Shown: positions 33,621 through 41,381 of the stretch, piece by piece | Position numbering within the stretch: position 1 is the first letter of the stretch | How the letters are laid out: each line of letters starts with the position of its first letter | Assembly (NCBI GenBank): GCA_937958475.1 | Contig: CALFXR010000189.1 | Coordinates: 1-49,767, forward strand | Origin: an uncultured Mesorhizobium sp. | Lineage (GTDB): Bacteria > Pseudomonadota > Alphaproteobacteria > Rhizobiales > Rhizobiaceae | Direction: 5' to 3' | DNA length: 49,767 nucleotides | Position numbers and translations under genes: made by a program | The notes under the pieces: generated by a model | Told to the model about the DNA's origin: nothing | The model's database searches: none | What the model saw: only the letters and a program-made list of their open reading frames with translations

Positions 33621-34016
33621 ATGGCCGTCACCGGAGTCAGCGGCGTAAGCTCGACCACCACCACCAGCGCCGCCAAGGCGAACGTCGACTACGAGTCCTT
33701 CCTCAAATTGCTGGTCGCCGAAATGAAGAATCAGGATCCGACGGAACCGATGGATTCTTCGCAGTACATCGCGCAGCTTGCCTCGTTCTCCCAGGTCGAG
33801 CAGTCGATCCAGGTCAACAGCAAGCTCGACAGCCTGCTCCAGCTGACGCAGCTGACGCAGGCCGGTTCGATCATCGGCAAGACCGTCACATCGGCCGACG
33901 ATTCGGTCTCCGGCGTCGTCAATTCGGTGAAGCTGACGAGCGAGGGGCTGGTGGCCGTGCTCGATACGGGCGACAGTCTGCTGATCGGCGACGGCGTCAC
34001 CATCAGCGAAGACTGA
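33621..34016 (+). CDS. flgD: flagellar hook cap protein FlgD
   Basis: FlgD caps the growing hook. The 131-residue protein has the conserved N-terminal region with FLKLLVAEMKNQDPTEPMDS and YIAQLASFSQVEQSIQVNSK. It lacks the Ig-like and Tudor domains of longer enterobacterial FlgD, as is usual for rhizobia. It lies in the flgE operon between flbT and fliQ. Confidence 0.95.
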   Translation: MAVTGVSGVSSTTTTSAAKANVDYESFLKLLVAEMKNQDPTEPMDSSQYIAQLASFSQVEQSIQVNSKLDSLLQLTQLTQAGSIIGKTVTSADDSVSGVVNSVKLTSEGLVAVLDTGDSLLIGDGVTISED

Positions 34017-34056
34017 CGCGCCGCCGCGCACCGCGACGGCCGGGGAGCCTGCGACC

Positions 34057-34323
34057 ATGAACGAAGCCGACGCTCTCGAGATCGTCCAGTACGCCATCTG
34101 GACGGTCATCATCGCGTCGGCCCCCGCGGTCGTCGTCGCCATGCTGGTGGGCGTCCTCATCGCCTTTTTCCAGGCGCTGACGCAGATCCAGGAAATCACC
34201 CTGACCTTCGTTCCGAAGATCGTCGCCATCCTGCTCGCCGTCGCGCTCTCGGGACCCTTCGTCGGTGCCCAGATCTCGTCCTTCACCACGGTGGTGTTCC
34301 AGCGCATCGAGCGCGGCTTCTGA
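34057..34323 (+). CDS. fliQ: flagellar export gate protein FliQ
   Basis: FliQ is a small inner-membrane gate subunit. The 88-residue protein has two membrane helices (VVVAMLVGVLIAFFQALTQI; PKIVAILLAVALSGPFVGAQ) joined by the conserved IQEITLTFVPK loop. The length is standard. It ends the flgE operon, and a separate promoter motif follows before flhA. Confidence 0.96.
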   Translation: MNEADALEIVQYAIWTVIIASAPAVVVAMLVGVLIAFFQALTQIQEITLTFVPKIVAILLAVALSGPFVGAQISSFTTVVFQRIERGF

Positions 34324-34346
34324 ACGCCGCGCCGCGGGCTCATCCT

Positions 34347-34370
34347 CGCACAAGCTTGACCCGATAGCTT
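34347..34370 (+). promoter_or_regulatory. flagellar promoter motif upstream of flhA
   Basis: CGCACAAG-N10-TAGCTT lies in the 99-base gap after fliQ and ends 52 bases before the flhA ATG. Overlapping CTTGAC (34355-34360) could be read as a housekeeping -35, but the 17-base-distant hexamer is not TA-rich, so the shared motif fits better. Confidence 0.6.
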
Positions 34371-34422
34371 CGCGCCGAGGCGGCAGTCCTGGCCGCGGGC
34401 GAACGGACCGGCAAGCTACCCG

Positions 34423-36510
34423 ATGGCGATAACCGAAACCACGATCGTACCGGAACTGCGCAAGCACAGCCGCGACGTCGGCTTCGCGATCGGCATCATC
34501 GCGATCCTCTCGATCCTGTTCCTGCCGATCCCGCCCTTCCTGATCGACATCGGGCTGGCGGTGTCGATCGCCCTGTCGGTGCTGATCCTGATGGTGGCGC
34601 TGTGGATTCCGCGTCCGCTCGACTTCTCGTCGTTCCCGACGATCCTGCTGATCGCCACGATGCTCAGGCTCTCGCTCAACATCGCCACGACGCGGGTGAT
34701 CCTGTCGCACGGCAACGAGGGCACGACCGCCGCCGGTTACGTCATCGGCGGCTTCTCGAAGCTGGTGATGAGCGGCGACTTCGTCATCGGCCTAATCGTC
34801 TTCCTGATCCTCGTCGTGGTCAATTTCATCGTCATCACCAAGGGTTCGACGCGCATCGCCGAGGTCGGCGCGCGCTTCACCCTCGACGCCATCCCCGGCA
34901 AGCAGATGTCGATCGACGCGGACTTGTCGTCGGGGCTGATCAACGAGAAGGAGGCGCAGCACCGGCGTCGCGAGCTGGAGGAGGAGAGCTCCTTCTTCGG
35001 CTCCATGGACGGCGCGTCGAAATTCGTCCGCGGCGACGCCATCGCCGGCCTGATCATCACCGCCATCAACATCGTCGGCGGCATCACCATCGGCTACATG
35101 CGCCACGACATGAGCCTGGGCGAAGCGGCGGACGTGTTCGTCAAGCTCTCCGTCGGCGACGGTCTGGTCACGCAGATCCCGGCGCTCATCGTGTCGCTGG
35201 CCGCCGGCCTGCTCGTGTCGAAGGGCGGCACGCGCGGCTCGACCGACCAGGCGGTGCTGCACCAGCTCTCGGCCTATCCGCGCGCCCTCTACGTCGCGGC
35301 ACTGCTCCTCGGCGTCCTCGCGCTGGTCCCGGGGCTGCCCGCCCTTCCGTTCCTGCTTCTTGCCGGCGCGATGATATCGGTCGCCTACATCATTCCGCTT
35401 CGCCTGAGCCGCGAGAAGGCCGAGGTGGCGCGCGCGGAGAAGCAGAAGGAGGTGACGAAGGAGGAGGAAGAGAAGAACTCGATCAAGACGTCTCTCAAGA
35501 CCGCCGAGATCGAGCTCCTGATCGGCAAGCAGCTCTCGACCCGACTGATCGCCTCGCACCAGGAACTCGCGTTCCGCATGGGCAAGATGCGCAAGAAGTT
35601 CGCCACCCAGTACGGTTTCGTCGTGCCCGAGGTGCGATTGACGGACGATTTCAGCATCCCGTCGAAGAGCTACCAGATCAAGATCCACGGCACGGTCGTG
35701 GCCGAACACAAGATGCGCGTCGGCGAGGTGATGGTCCTGCTCGGCGCAAGCGCGCCGCCGGACATGCCCGGCGAGGAAGTACGCGAGCCGGCCTTCGGCA
35801 TGCGGGCCTACTCGGTGCCCGAAACCTTCGCCGACGATCTGAAGCGCGACGGCTTCACCTTCGCCGACAACATGTCGGTACTTCTCACCCATCTCAGCGA
35901 GGTCATCCGCAACAACCTACCGCAGCTCCTGTCCTACAAGGACATGAAGGCCCTGCTCGACCGCCAGGACCCGGAGTACCGCAAGCTCGCCGACGAGATC
36001 TGCACCAGCCACATCACCTATCCGGGTCTGCAGGCGGTGCTGAAGCTCCTGCTCGCCGAACGGGTCTCCATCCGCAACCTGCATCTCATCATCGAGGCGA
36101 TCGCCGAGATCGCGCCTCACGTCAGACGGACCGAGCAGATCGTGGAACACGTGCGCATCCGCATGTCGCAGCAGATCTGCGGCGACCTGACGGAAGCCGG
36201 CGTGCTGAAGGTGCTGCGCCTCGGCAACCGTTGGGACCTCGCCTTCCACCAGGCCCTGAAACGCGACGCCAAGGGCGAGATCCGCGAATTCGACATCGAT
36301 CCGCGGCTGCTCGAGGAGTTCGGCCAGGACGCCTCGAAGGTCATCCGCGGACACTTCGACGCCGGCGAGCGCTTCGCCATGGTGACGGCGCCCGACGCCC
36401 GTCCCTACGTGCGCATGATCATCGAGAGGCTGTTCGCCACCCTTCCCGTCCTCAGCCATGTCGAAATCGCCAAGGGCGTCGAAGTGAAGGTGCTCGGAGC
36501 CATTTCTTGA
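34423..36510 (+). CDS. flhA: flagellar export gate protein FlhA
   Basis: FlhA is the large export-gate protein that docks chaperone-substrate complexes and uses the proton motive force. The 695-residue protein has an N-terminal membrane half with about eight segments and the FHIPEP-type block LDFSSFPTILLIATMLRLSL, then ARFTLDAIPGKQMSIDADLS. The cytoplasmic half begins after a charged linker (KEVTKEEEEKNSIK) and includes AEIAPHVRRTEQIVEHVRIR. The stop overlaps the fliR TTG (TTGA). Confidence 0.97.
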   Translation: MAITETTIVPELRKHSRDVGFAIGIIAILSILFLPIPPFLIDIGLAVSIALSVLILMVALWIPRPLDFSSFPTILLIATMLRLSLNIATTRVILSHGNEGTTAAGYVIGGFSKLVMSGDFVIGLIVFLILVVVNFIVITKGSTRIAEVGARFTLDAIPGKQMSIDADLSSGLINEKEAQHRRRELEEESSFFGSMDGASKFVRGDAIAGLIITAINIVGGITIGYMRHDMSLGEAADVFVKLSVGDGLVTQIPALIVSLAAGLLVSKGGTRGSTDQAVLHQLSAYPRALYVAALLLGVLALVPGLPALPFLLLAGAMISVAYIIPLRLSREKAEVARAEKQKEVTKEEEEKNSIKTSLKTAEIELLIGKQLSTRLIASHQELAFRMGKMRKKFATQYGFVVPEVRLTDDFSIPSKSYQIKIHGTVVAEHKMRVGEVMVLLGASAPPDMPGEEVREPAFGMRAYSVPETFADDLKRDGFTFADNMSVLLTHLSEVIRNNLPQLLSYKDMKALLDRQDPEYRKLADEICTSHITYPGLQAVLKLLLAERVSIRNLHLIIEAIAEIAPHVRRTEQIVEHVRIRMSQQICGDLTEAGVLKVLRLGNRWDLAFHQALKRDAKGEIREFDIDPRLLEEFGQDASKVIRGHFDAGERFAMVTAPDARPYVRMIIERLFATLPVLSHVEIAKGVEVKVLGAIS

Positions 36511-37259
36511 CCTTCGACGCCGGCCAGTTCGTCATCGCGGCCTTCCTGGCATTCTGCAGGATCGGCGGCTGCTTCATGGTGATGCCGGGCCTTTCCTCGA
36601 TCCGCGTACCGGTGCAGGTCCGCCTCTTCGTCGCGATCGCCGTGTCGATGGCGATCCTGGCGAACAGCTGGGACCAGTTCGCGCCCTACGCCCAGAGGAC
36701 CGCCGACGTGGTCGCCGCTTCCCTGATCAGCGAACTGGCGATCGGCGTGCTGATCGGCCTGCTCGCCAGGATCTACCTGCTCGCCCTCCAGTTCATGGGA
36801 TCGGCCATCGCCATGATGATCGGCTATGGCGGCGGCGTGGCGTCGCCCATCGAGGAGAGCGAGCCGCAGGCGCCGCTCGCGACCATCATCTCGTTCTCCG
36901 CGCTCCTCCTCCTGTTCGTCCTCGACTTCCATCACCAGGTGATCGCGGCGCTGCTGGCATCCTACAGGATCCTGCCGCCCGGAGCCGGCTTCGACGCCCA
37001 ATCGGCGCTGGCGGACATATCCGACACGCTGTCCGACACCTTCGTCGCTGTGCTGCGCCTCGGCAGCCCCTTCGTCGCCTATGCGGTGCTGATCAACCTG
37101 GCGATCGGCTTCGTCAACAAGCTCACGCCGCAGATCCCGGTCTACTTCATCTCGCTGCCGTTCGTGATCGCGGGCGGGCTGATCCTCGTCTACTTCGGCA
37201 TCGTCCCCCTGTTGCGGCTGTTCGCCGACGGCTTCGTGCCCCTGACGATCGGACGCTGA
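36507..37259 (+). CDS. fliR: flagellar export gate protein FliR
   Basis: FliR completes the FliP-FliQ-FliR gate. The 250-residue protein starts at TTG 36507 inside the flhA stop. It has about six membrane segments, with CRIGGCFMVMPGLSSIRVPV near the N-terminus, FMGSAIAMMIGYGGGVASPI in the middle and LAIGFVNKLTPQIPVYFISL near the C-terminus, all family marks. The upstream open frame is a shadow of flhA. Confidence 0.95.
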   Translation: MTFDAGQFVIAAFLAFCRIGGCFMVMPGLSSIRVPVQVRLFVAIAVSMAILANSWDQFAPYAQRTADVVAASLISELAIGVLIGLLARIYLLALQFMGSAIAMMIGYGGGVASPIEESEPQAPLATIISFSALLLLFVLDFHHQVIAALLASYRILPPGAGFDAQSALADISDTLSDTFVAVLRLGSPFVAYAVLINLAIGFVNKLTPQIPVYFISLPFVIAGGLILVYFGIVPLLRLFADGFVPLTIGR

Positions 37260-37262
37260 GCG

Positions 37263-37646
37263 ATGGCCACGCGGACGAAGCGACTTCGCCAGCTGATCGA
37301 CCTGCAAAAGCAGATGAAGGCGATCCACGAAACCCGCCACGCCGGTTTCCTGCGCGACGCGGCGGCGGCCGCCGCGGAAGCCGAGGATCTGGCCAGGCGT
37401 TCGCAGGAGGCCTCGCCGCTCGCCGACCTGTTTCCGGGCCTCTACGAGCGCCGCGTCGCGCGGGCTCTGGAGAAGAAGGCCGAGATGACGGAGTTCGCCA
37501 GGAAGGAAGCCCGCAAGATCGCCGCGGAGGAAGCGCGCACCGACGTCGTGCGCCGCAACTACCGGGAGGCGGTCCGCCAGGAGGAACGCTCCGGCGCGGA
37601 AAAGGAGATCCTGGAGATCCTGTCGCGGCCGACTCCCGCGAAGTAG
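37263..37646 (+). CDS. fliJ: FliJ-like coiled-coil export protein (candidate)
   Basis: This 127-residue protein is almost entirely charged helix (RLRQLIDLQKQMKAIHETRH; EKKAEMTEFARKEARKIAAE) with the length and coiled-coil look of FliJ. FliJ sits in the FliI hexamer and shuttles chaperones. A loop rich in Pro and Leu (EASPLADLFPGLYERR) splits the helix. It starts three bases after fliR. Any coiled-coil protein could look like this, so the name is tentative. The placement among export genes supports it. Confidence 0.5.
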   Translation: MATRTKRLRQLIDLQKQMKAIHETRHAGFLRDAAAAAAEAEDLARRSQEASPLADLFPGLYERRVARALEKKAEMTEFARKEARKIAAEEARTDVVRRNYREAVRQEERSGAEKEILEILSRPTPAK

Positions 37647-37745
37647 TGTTTCTCCGCCGCCCGGCCCCTCGCCGCCCGGGCAAGCCTGCGGCAAGCTTCT
37701 TCGTCCATTATGTTCCGGACGATAGAAGTCCGGGATTTCCGAGAC

Positions 37746-38315
37746 ATGGCCGTATCACCTCCCAGCGACATCGTGCTCGACGTGGCCAAGGCCGTCGACA
37801 GCACAGAGATTGCGGAAGCGCGCACGCGACTGGCGAACGCATCGGCCGCCCGTCGTGCCGAAGGAGCCTTCTCCCTCGCCGAGACCGTATCGGCCACCGC
37901 GGCGGGGAACGCCGCTTCCAGGGCGTCCGCGACGCCGATCCGCGACAAGGCCGGCTTCGTCAAGTTCGAGGCGATGGTCCTGCGCAACTTCGTCGAGGCG
38001 ATGATGCCGAAATCCACCGAGTCGGTCTACGGCAAGGGGCTCGCCGGGGACATGTGGAAGTCGATGATGGCCGAACAGGTCGCCAACGTCGTCGCCGAGC
38101 GCGGCGGGGTCGGCATCGCCGACCGCGTGCTCGGCGACTACTACATGAACGCCGACCGCAGGATGCCGGTGGCCGGCGTCGCGGACGGCGAGGCGAAGGC
38201 CGAGGCCGACGCCCAGTCGATGCTGTCGAACGCCCTCGTCCAGGAGATGCAGCTCGGCCTCGTCCGCTCGTTCGACGAGAGCCCTGCTTCCGGGACCGGC
38301 GACGACAGGACCTGA
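37746..38315 (+). CDS. flgJ: rod-binding protein FlgJ (without enzymatic domain)
   Basis: FlgJ's N-terminal domain caps the growing rod. The 189-residue protein has the rod-binding block FVKFEAMVLRNFVEAMMPKS through YGKGLAGDMWKSMMAEQVAN. There is no muramidase domain, and that activity is probably supplied by the transglycosylase at 27355-27939. I use ATG at 37746 (MAVSPPSDIVLDVAKA). An ATG at 37710 is in frame, but a TATGTT at 37709-37714 that may be a -10 element would make it untranscribed. Confidence 0.85.
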   Translation: MAVSPPSDIVLDVAKAVDSTEIAEARTRLANASAARRAEGAFSLAETVSATAAGNAASRASATPIRDKAGFVKFEAMVLRNFVEAMMPKSTESVYGKGLAGDMWKSMMAEQVANVVAERGGVGIADRVLGDYYMNADRRMPVAGVADGEAKAEADAQSMLSNALVQEMQLGLVRSFDESPASGTGDDRT

Positions 38316-38341
38316 TACGACCGACACCGGATCATACGAGA

Positions 38342-38770
38342 ATGTCTGAATATTCGGATACGCTGCAATTCGCGACGACGCGGCGGACGCCCAACTGGGA
38401 ACCGGCGCCGGTGGGCGGGCGGGGCGTCGGCTTCGCCGCGATCCTCGGGCGCATCGAGGAGGCGATCGACGTGGAAACGGCGGCGCTCCGCTCGGATCCG
38501 AGGTTCGACCTCAGTGCGTCCAACGCCCGCAAGAGCCGGCATCTCTATGAACTCAACAAGGCGATGAAGGGCCTCTCGAGAGGCGACCTGCGCCCCGAGG
38601 ACCGGACCGGCATCCTCAGGCTCCGCGACAAGCTGTCGACGAACGAAGCGACGATCCGGGCGCACCTCGGCGCCGTCACCGAGGTCGCCGCCCTGGTGCA
38701 GGACGCGATCGAACGCCACGAGGCCGACGGAACCTATTCTTCCACTGCCTTCGGCCGAGCGGGCGCATGA
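38342..38770 (+). CDS. flgN: FlgN-like flagellar chaperone (candidate)
   Basis: This 142-residue soluble helical protein has the features of FlgN, the chaperone for FlgK and FlgL: a long helix near IEEAIDVETAALRSDPRFDL, then NARKSRHLYELNKAMKGLSR and LRDKLSTNEATIRAHLGAVT. It follows flgJ and its stop overlaps the next ATG (ATGA). The pattern 'NxRKSRxLYELxR' is one I associate with FlgN-like proteins of rhizobia. The C-terminal tail is Ser/Thr/Gly-rich. Confidence 0.6.
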   Translation: MSEYSDTLQFATTRRTPNWEPAPVGGRGVGFAAILGRIEEAIDVETAALRSDPRFDLSASNARKSRHLYELNKAMKGLSRGDLRPEDRTGILRLRDKLSTNEATIRAHLGAVTEVAALVQDAIERHEADGTYSSTAFGRAGA

Positions 38771-39330
38771 TCAAGTTCATCGTCGCCGCACTGTGGCTGT
38801 GCGCGGTCACCGCAGGAACGATCTTCTTTTCGTTCTCGGCCTCGGCCCCCAAAAGCGACGCGGACGCGAAGGTTCCTGCCTATTTCGGCGGCCTCGACTA
38901 CATCAAGGCGGACATGATCTCGGTCCCGCATATCTATGACGGGGAGGTGCAGGGGTACTTCCTGGCGCGGCTGGTCTACACCGCCGAGCCCACCAAGCTG
39001 AAGACGCTGGCCATTCCGATGCAGAACCTGCTGCTCGATTCGGTCTACGAGTTCATCTACGGCAACTTTCCCGTCGACGTCACGAAGCCCGACAGCTTCA
39101 ACCTGGAAACCCTGAAGAGCGGCATCCGCGACAACATCAACAAGCGCGCGGAATCGGAGTTGATCCACGAAGTGCTGGTCGAACAGGTCGACTACATTCC
39201 GAAATCGGAAATCCGCGACAACGCGCTGAAGCGGCGGATCGCGCCGACGAAGTTCCTGACGACCGGGCCGAAGGACGGCGAAGCCGGCGGAGCTGGCGGA
39301 GCTGGCGGAGCGGAAGCCGGCGGGCACTGA
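38767..39330 (+). CDS. membrane-anchored periplasmic protein, FliL-like topology
   Basis: This 187-residue protein has an N-terminal membrane helix (residues 2-24, FIVAALWLCAVTAGTIFFSF) and a periplasmic domain. The end of that domain (LKSGIRDNINKRAESELIHE, then VLVEQVDYIPKSEIR) recalls the C-terminal helix and strand of FliL. A bona fide fliL is at 18377, so this may be a second, diverged stator-associated protein, or an unrelated family. The C-terminus has Gly-Gly-Ala repeats from a 9-bp tandem repeat. It is coupled to the FlgN-like gene by ATGA and is the last gene of the flagellar cluster. Confidence 0.75.
   Translation: MIKFIVAALWLCAVTAGTIFFSFSASAPKSDADAKVPAYFGGLDYIKADMISVPHIYDGEVQGYFLARLVYTAEPTKLKTLAIPMQNLLLDSVYEFIYGNFPVDVTKPDSFNLETLKSGIRDNINKRAESELIHEVLVEQVDYIPKSEIRDNALKRRIAPTKFLTTGPKDGEAGGAGGAGGAEAGGH
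39283..39309 (+). repeat. 9-bp tandem repeat coding for Ala-Gly-Gly
   Basis: GC(C/T)GGCGGA occurs three times in a row near the 3' end of the preceding membrane protein gene. Copy number changes would alter the tail by three residues without a frameshift. Confidence 0.7.
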
Positions 39331-39348
39331 AACCCGCCGGAATCCGGT

Positions 39349-40155
39349 TCAGCGGAAGACGGGCTTGCGCTTCTCCAGGAAGGCCGCGAGTCCTTCGCGG
39401 GCGTCGGCGCCGGTCTGCGACAGCGCCGCACTCAGGCTCTCGGTATAGAGGCCGTCGGCGCGCGACATGTCGTCGATACGGGAAATCGACTGGATGATCA
39501 GGTAGTTGACCAGCGTCGCATTGTCGGCGATCTGCACAGCCAGTTCGCGGGCCCTGGCAAGGCCTTCGCCTTCCCCGACCAGATAGTGGGCGAGCCCGAG
39601 CCGCACGGCGTCCTCGGCCAGGTATGCCCTTCCCGTCAGCATCATCTCGGTCATGCGGTCGGCACCGAGGATGCGGCCGACCCGGACGGTGGCGCCGCCG
39701 CCGACGAAGATGCCGCGCTTGCCTTCGGGCAACTGGAAACGGGCCGTCGGCTCGGCGACGCGCACATGGGCAGTGGCGGCGATCTCGAGGCCCCCGCCCA
39801 TCACCGCGCCCTGGAGCACGGCGACCACCGGCAGCCCGCCGAACTGGATCATGTCCATCAGCGCGTGCCAATTGCGCGAGTGCCTGAGGACCTCCGGCGG
39901 CTCGCGATGGACCTGTTCGGCGAGATCGAGGCCGGCCGAGAAGTGCCCGCCCTCGCCGCGGAGGATGACGACGCGGACGTCCTTCGGCGGCGACGAGAAG
40001 AACGAACGCATCTCGGCGAGCAGCGCATCGTTGACGGCGTTGCGCTTGTCCGGGCGCAGGAAGCTCAGCGTCGCGACGGGCCCGTCGATGTCGACGCCGA
40101 GGACGCCCCCCAAACCGGCGCCGTCCGCACCGCTTCTCGACTTCGCTTCATTCAT
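39349..40155 (-). CDS. enoyl-CoA hydratase/isomerase family protein
   Basis: This crotonase-fold enzyme of 268 residues would hydrate a 2,3-unsaturated acyl-CoA. The oxyanion-hole segment is HFSAGLDLAE (71-80). Both catalytic glutamates seem present, Glu124 in GGGLEIA and Glu144 in LPEGKRG, so hydratase activity is plausible. The gene diverges from the MarR regulator gene, with a palindrome at 40196-40216 in the gap, and is probably a member of its regulon. Its substrate is not readable from sequence. The neighbouring ligase, thiolase and thioesterase suggest side-chain beta-oxidation of an aryl- or alkyl-propenoic acid. Confidence 0.9.
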   Translation of the reverse strand: MNEAKSRSGADGAGLGGVLGVDIDGPVATLSFLRPDKRNAVNDALLAEMRSFFSSPPKDVRVVILRGEGGHFSAGLDLAEQVHREPPEVLRHSRNWHALMDMIQFGGLPVVAVLQGAVMGGGLEIAATAHVRVAEPTARFQLPEGKRGIFVGGGATVRVGRILGADRMTEMMLTGRAYLAEDAVRLGLAHYLVGEGEGLARARELAVQIADNATLVNYLIIQSISRIDDMSRADGLYTESLSAALSQTGADAREGLAAFLEKRKPVFR

Positions 40156-40195
40156 GTGGCTTCCCCGCGATGCCGGGACCGACAGGGGCCCGGGA

Positions 40196-40216
40196 ATTGT
40201 TAGTCAATATAACATT
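40196..40216. promoter_or_regulatory. probable MarR operator, imperfect palindrome
   Basis: ATTGTTAG-TCAAT-ATAACATT has eight-base arms that pair at six positions around a five-base centre. It lies in the 247-base gap between the hydratase and MarR genes. It matches the palindrome at 44512-44532 at 17 of 21 positions. AT-rich palindromes of about 20 bases are typical MarR-family targets, so autoregulation is likely (inference). Confidence 0.65.
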
Positions 40217-40402
40217 CTGCACCGGCACGCCGCAACGGCGACCATGTCCCGCCGCGCGGCCGGTAGCGGAAGGCTGCCGTTGCAGCGTCGCGCGAGCGCA
40301 CGAATTCTGGGCATTTCCGCCGGTGGAGGTAGCAATCCGCGGCGATTCGAACAGAATGGCGGCGGACGAAAAACGAAAGGAAAGCGGTCCGGCGCGCCAT
40401 GC

Positions 40403-40945
40403 ATGCCGCACCCGCAAAGCAGATCGATGCCAAGGACGCGTACGACGGGAACATCTTCGGCGGCCACGGCGGACAAGTCTTCCGTCGCGATCCGCCTCTC
40501 CGACGAGCTGTCGCGGGTCGTGCCGCGCATGGACGCGATCATCGGCTACAAGCTCCGCCGCGCCCAGCTCAGCGTGTTCCAGGACTTCCTCCAGACGTTC
40601 GCGAAGATGAAGCTCCGGCCGGCCGAATTCTCGGTGCTGGCGATGATCGCGGACGCGCCGGGACAGAAGCAGACCGAAATCGCCGGCCAGCTCGGCATCA
40701 AGCGCGCCAATTTCGTCGCGCTGATGGACGGGCTGGAACGCCGCGGGCTGGCGGAGCGGCGCAAGATCGAAACCGACAAGCGCTCGCATTCGCTTCACCT
40801 GACGCCGGAAGGCGTGCGCTTCGTCAAGAAGATGTCCGCGCTCTGGCGCGAGCACGAGGGACGTTTCGTCGCGCGGCTCGGCGGTCCGGCGGAGAAGGAC
40901 AGGCTGATCGCGTTGCTCGACCGCATTCTCGACTCCGAAACGTAG
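40403..40945 (+). CDS. MarR family transcriptional regulator
   Basis: This regulator of about 180 residues has a flexible N-terminus, a dimerisation helix (LSRVVPRMDAIIGYKLRRAQ) and a winged helix: RPAEFSVLAMIADAPGQKQT, recognition helix region IAGQLGIKRANFVALMDGLE, wing RRKIETDKRSHSLHLTPEG. MarR proteins of this kind often respond to an acyl- or aryl-CoA made by the ligase they control. It diverges from the hydratase gene and converges on the thioesterase gene with a two-base gap. ATG at 40403 is chosen, with ATG at 40430 as an alternative. Confidence 0.9.
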   Translation: MPHPQSRSMPRTRTTGTSSAATADKSSVAIRLSDELSRVVPRMDAIIGYKLRRAQLSVFQDFLQTFAKMKLRPAEFSVLAMIADAPGQKQTEIAGQLGIKRANFVALMDGLERRGLAERRKIETDKRSHSLHLTPEGVRFVKKMSALWREHEGRFVARLGGPAEKDRLIALLDRILDSET

Positions 40946-40947
40946 GC

Positions 40948-41370
40948 TCAGTCGCGCGACAAGGCCGCGACGACCTGCGGCGGGATCGGCACGGACTTGA
41001 TCCGGGTGGGATCGGCGGGATCGCGTCCGGTCCAGACGCGCGTCTCGTGCGCCTCGATGGCGAGCTGGCCGTCCTTCAGGACGCGGTGGCGGATGTCGAA
41101 GCTCGAGCGCCGGATCTCGGCGGCGCTGGTCTCGATCGTTATCACGTCGCCGTAGCGCGACGGAATGATGAACTTCGCGCCGGTGTCGACCATCGGGATG
41201 CCGACGATGCCGAACGCCTTGGTCCAGGCGATCTTCTTCATGCCGAGCGCGGCCTCGAAGAGATACGCAGTGGAGGCGTCGAACATGGCGAAGTAGCGCG
41301 GATAGAAGACGATCCCCGCCGGGTCGCAGTCGCCCCACTCGATCTCGACATTGCGCCGGTTGACCAGCAT
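40948..41370 (-). CDS. acyl-CoA thioesterase of the 4-hydroxybenzoyl-CoA type
   Basis: This single hot-dog domain enzyme of 140 residues carries the motif WGDCDPAGIVFYPRYFAMFD (12-31), in which the aspartate of DPAG is the catalytic residue of Pseudomonas-type 4-hydroxybenzoyl-CoA thioesterases. It would hydrolyse an aromatic or short acyl-CoA. It follows the thiolase gene after about 11 bases and ends the ligase-thiolase-thioesterase operon. The motif is also found in broader acyl-CoA thioesterases, so the aromatic substrate is only suggested. Confidence 0.88.
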   Translation of the reverse strand: MLVNRRNVEIEWGDCDPAGIVFYPRYFAMFDASTAYLFEAALGMKKIAWTKAFGIVGIPMVDTGAKFIIPSRYGDVITIETSAAEIRRSSFDIRHRVLKDGQLAIEAHETRVWTGRDPADPTRIKSVPIPPQVVAALSRD

Positions 41371-41381
41371 AGACGTTCTCC

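Noticed and set aside
34602..36506. Long upstream extension of the fliR frame
   Set aside because: It is a shadow of flhA. FliR homology begins at the TTG in the flhA stop.
37677..37714. CGGGCAAG/GCGGCAAG stretches before flgJ as a seventh copy of the flagellar motif
   Set aside because: The first has no TA element and the second needs a 13-base spacer to reach TATGTT, so it does not meet the exact ten-base rule.
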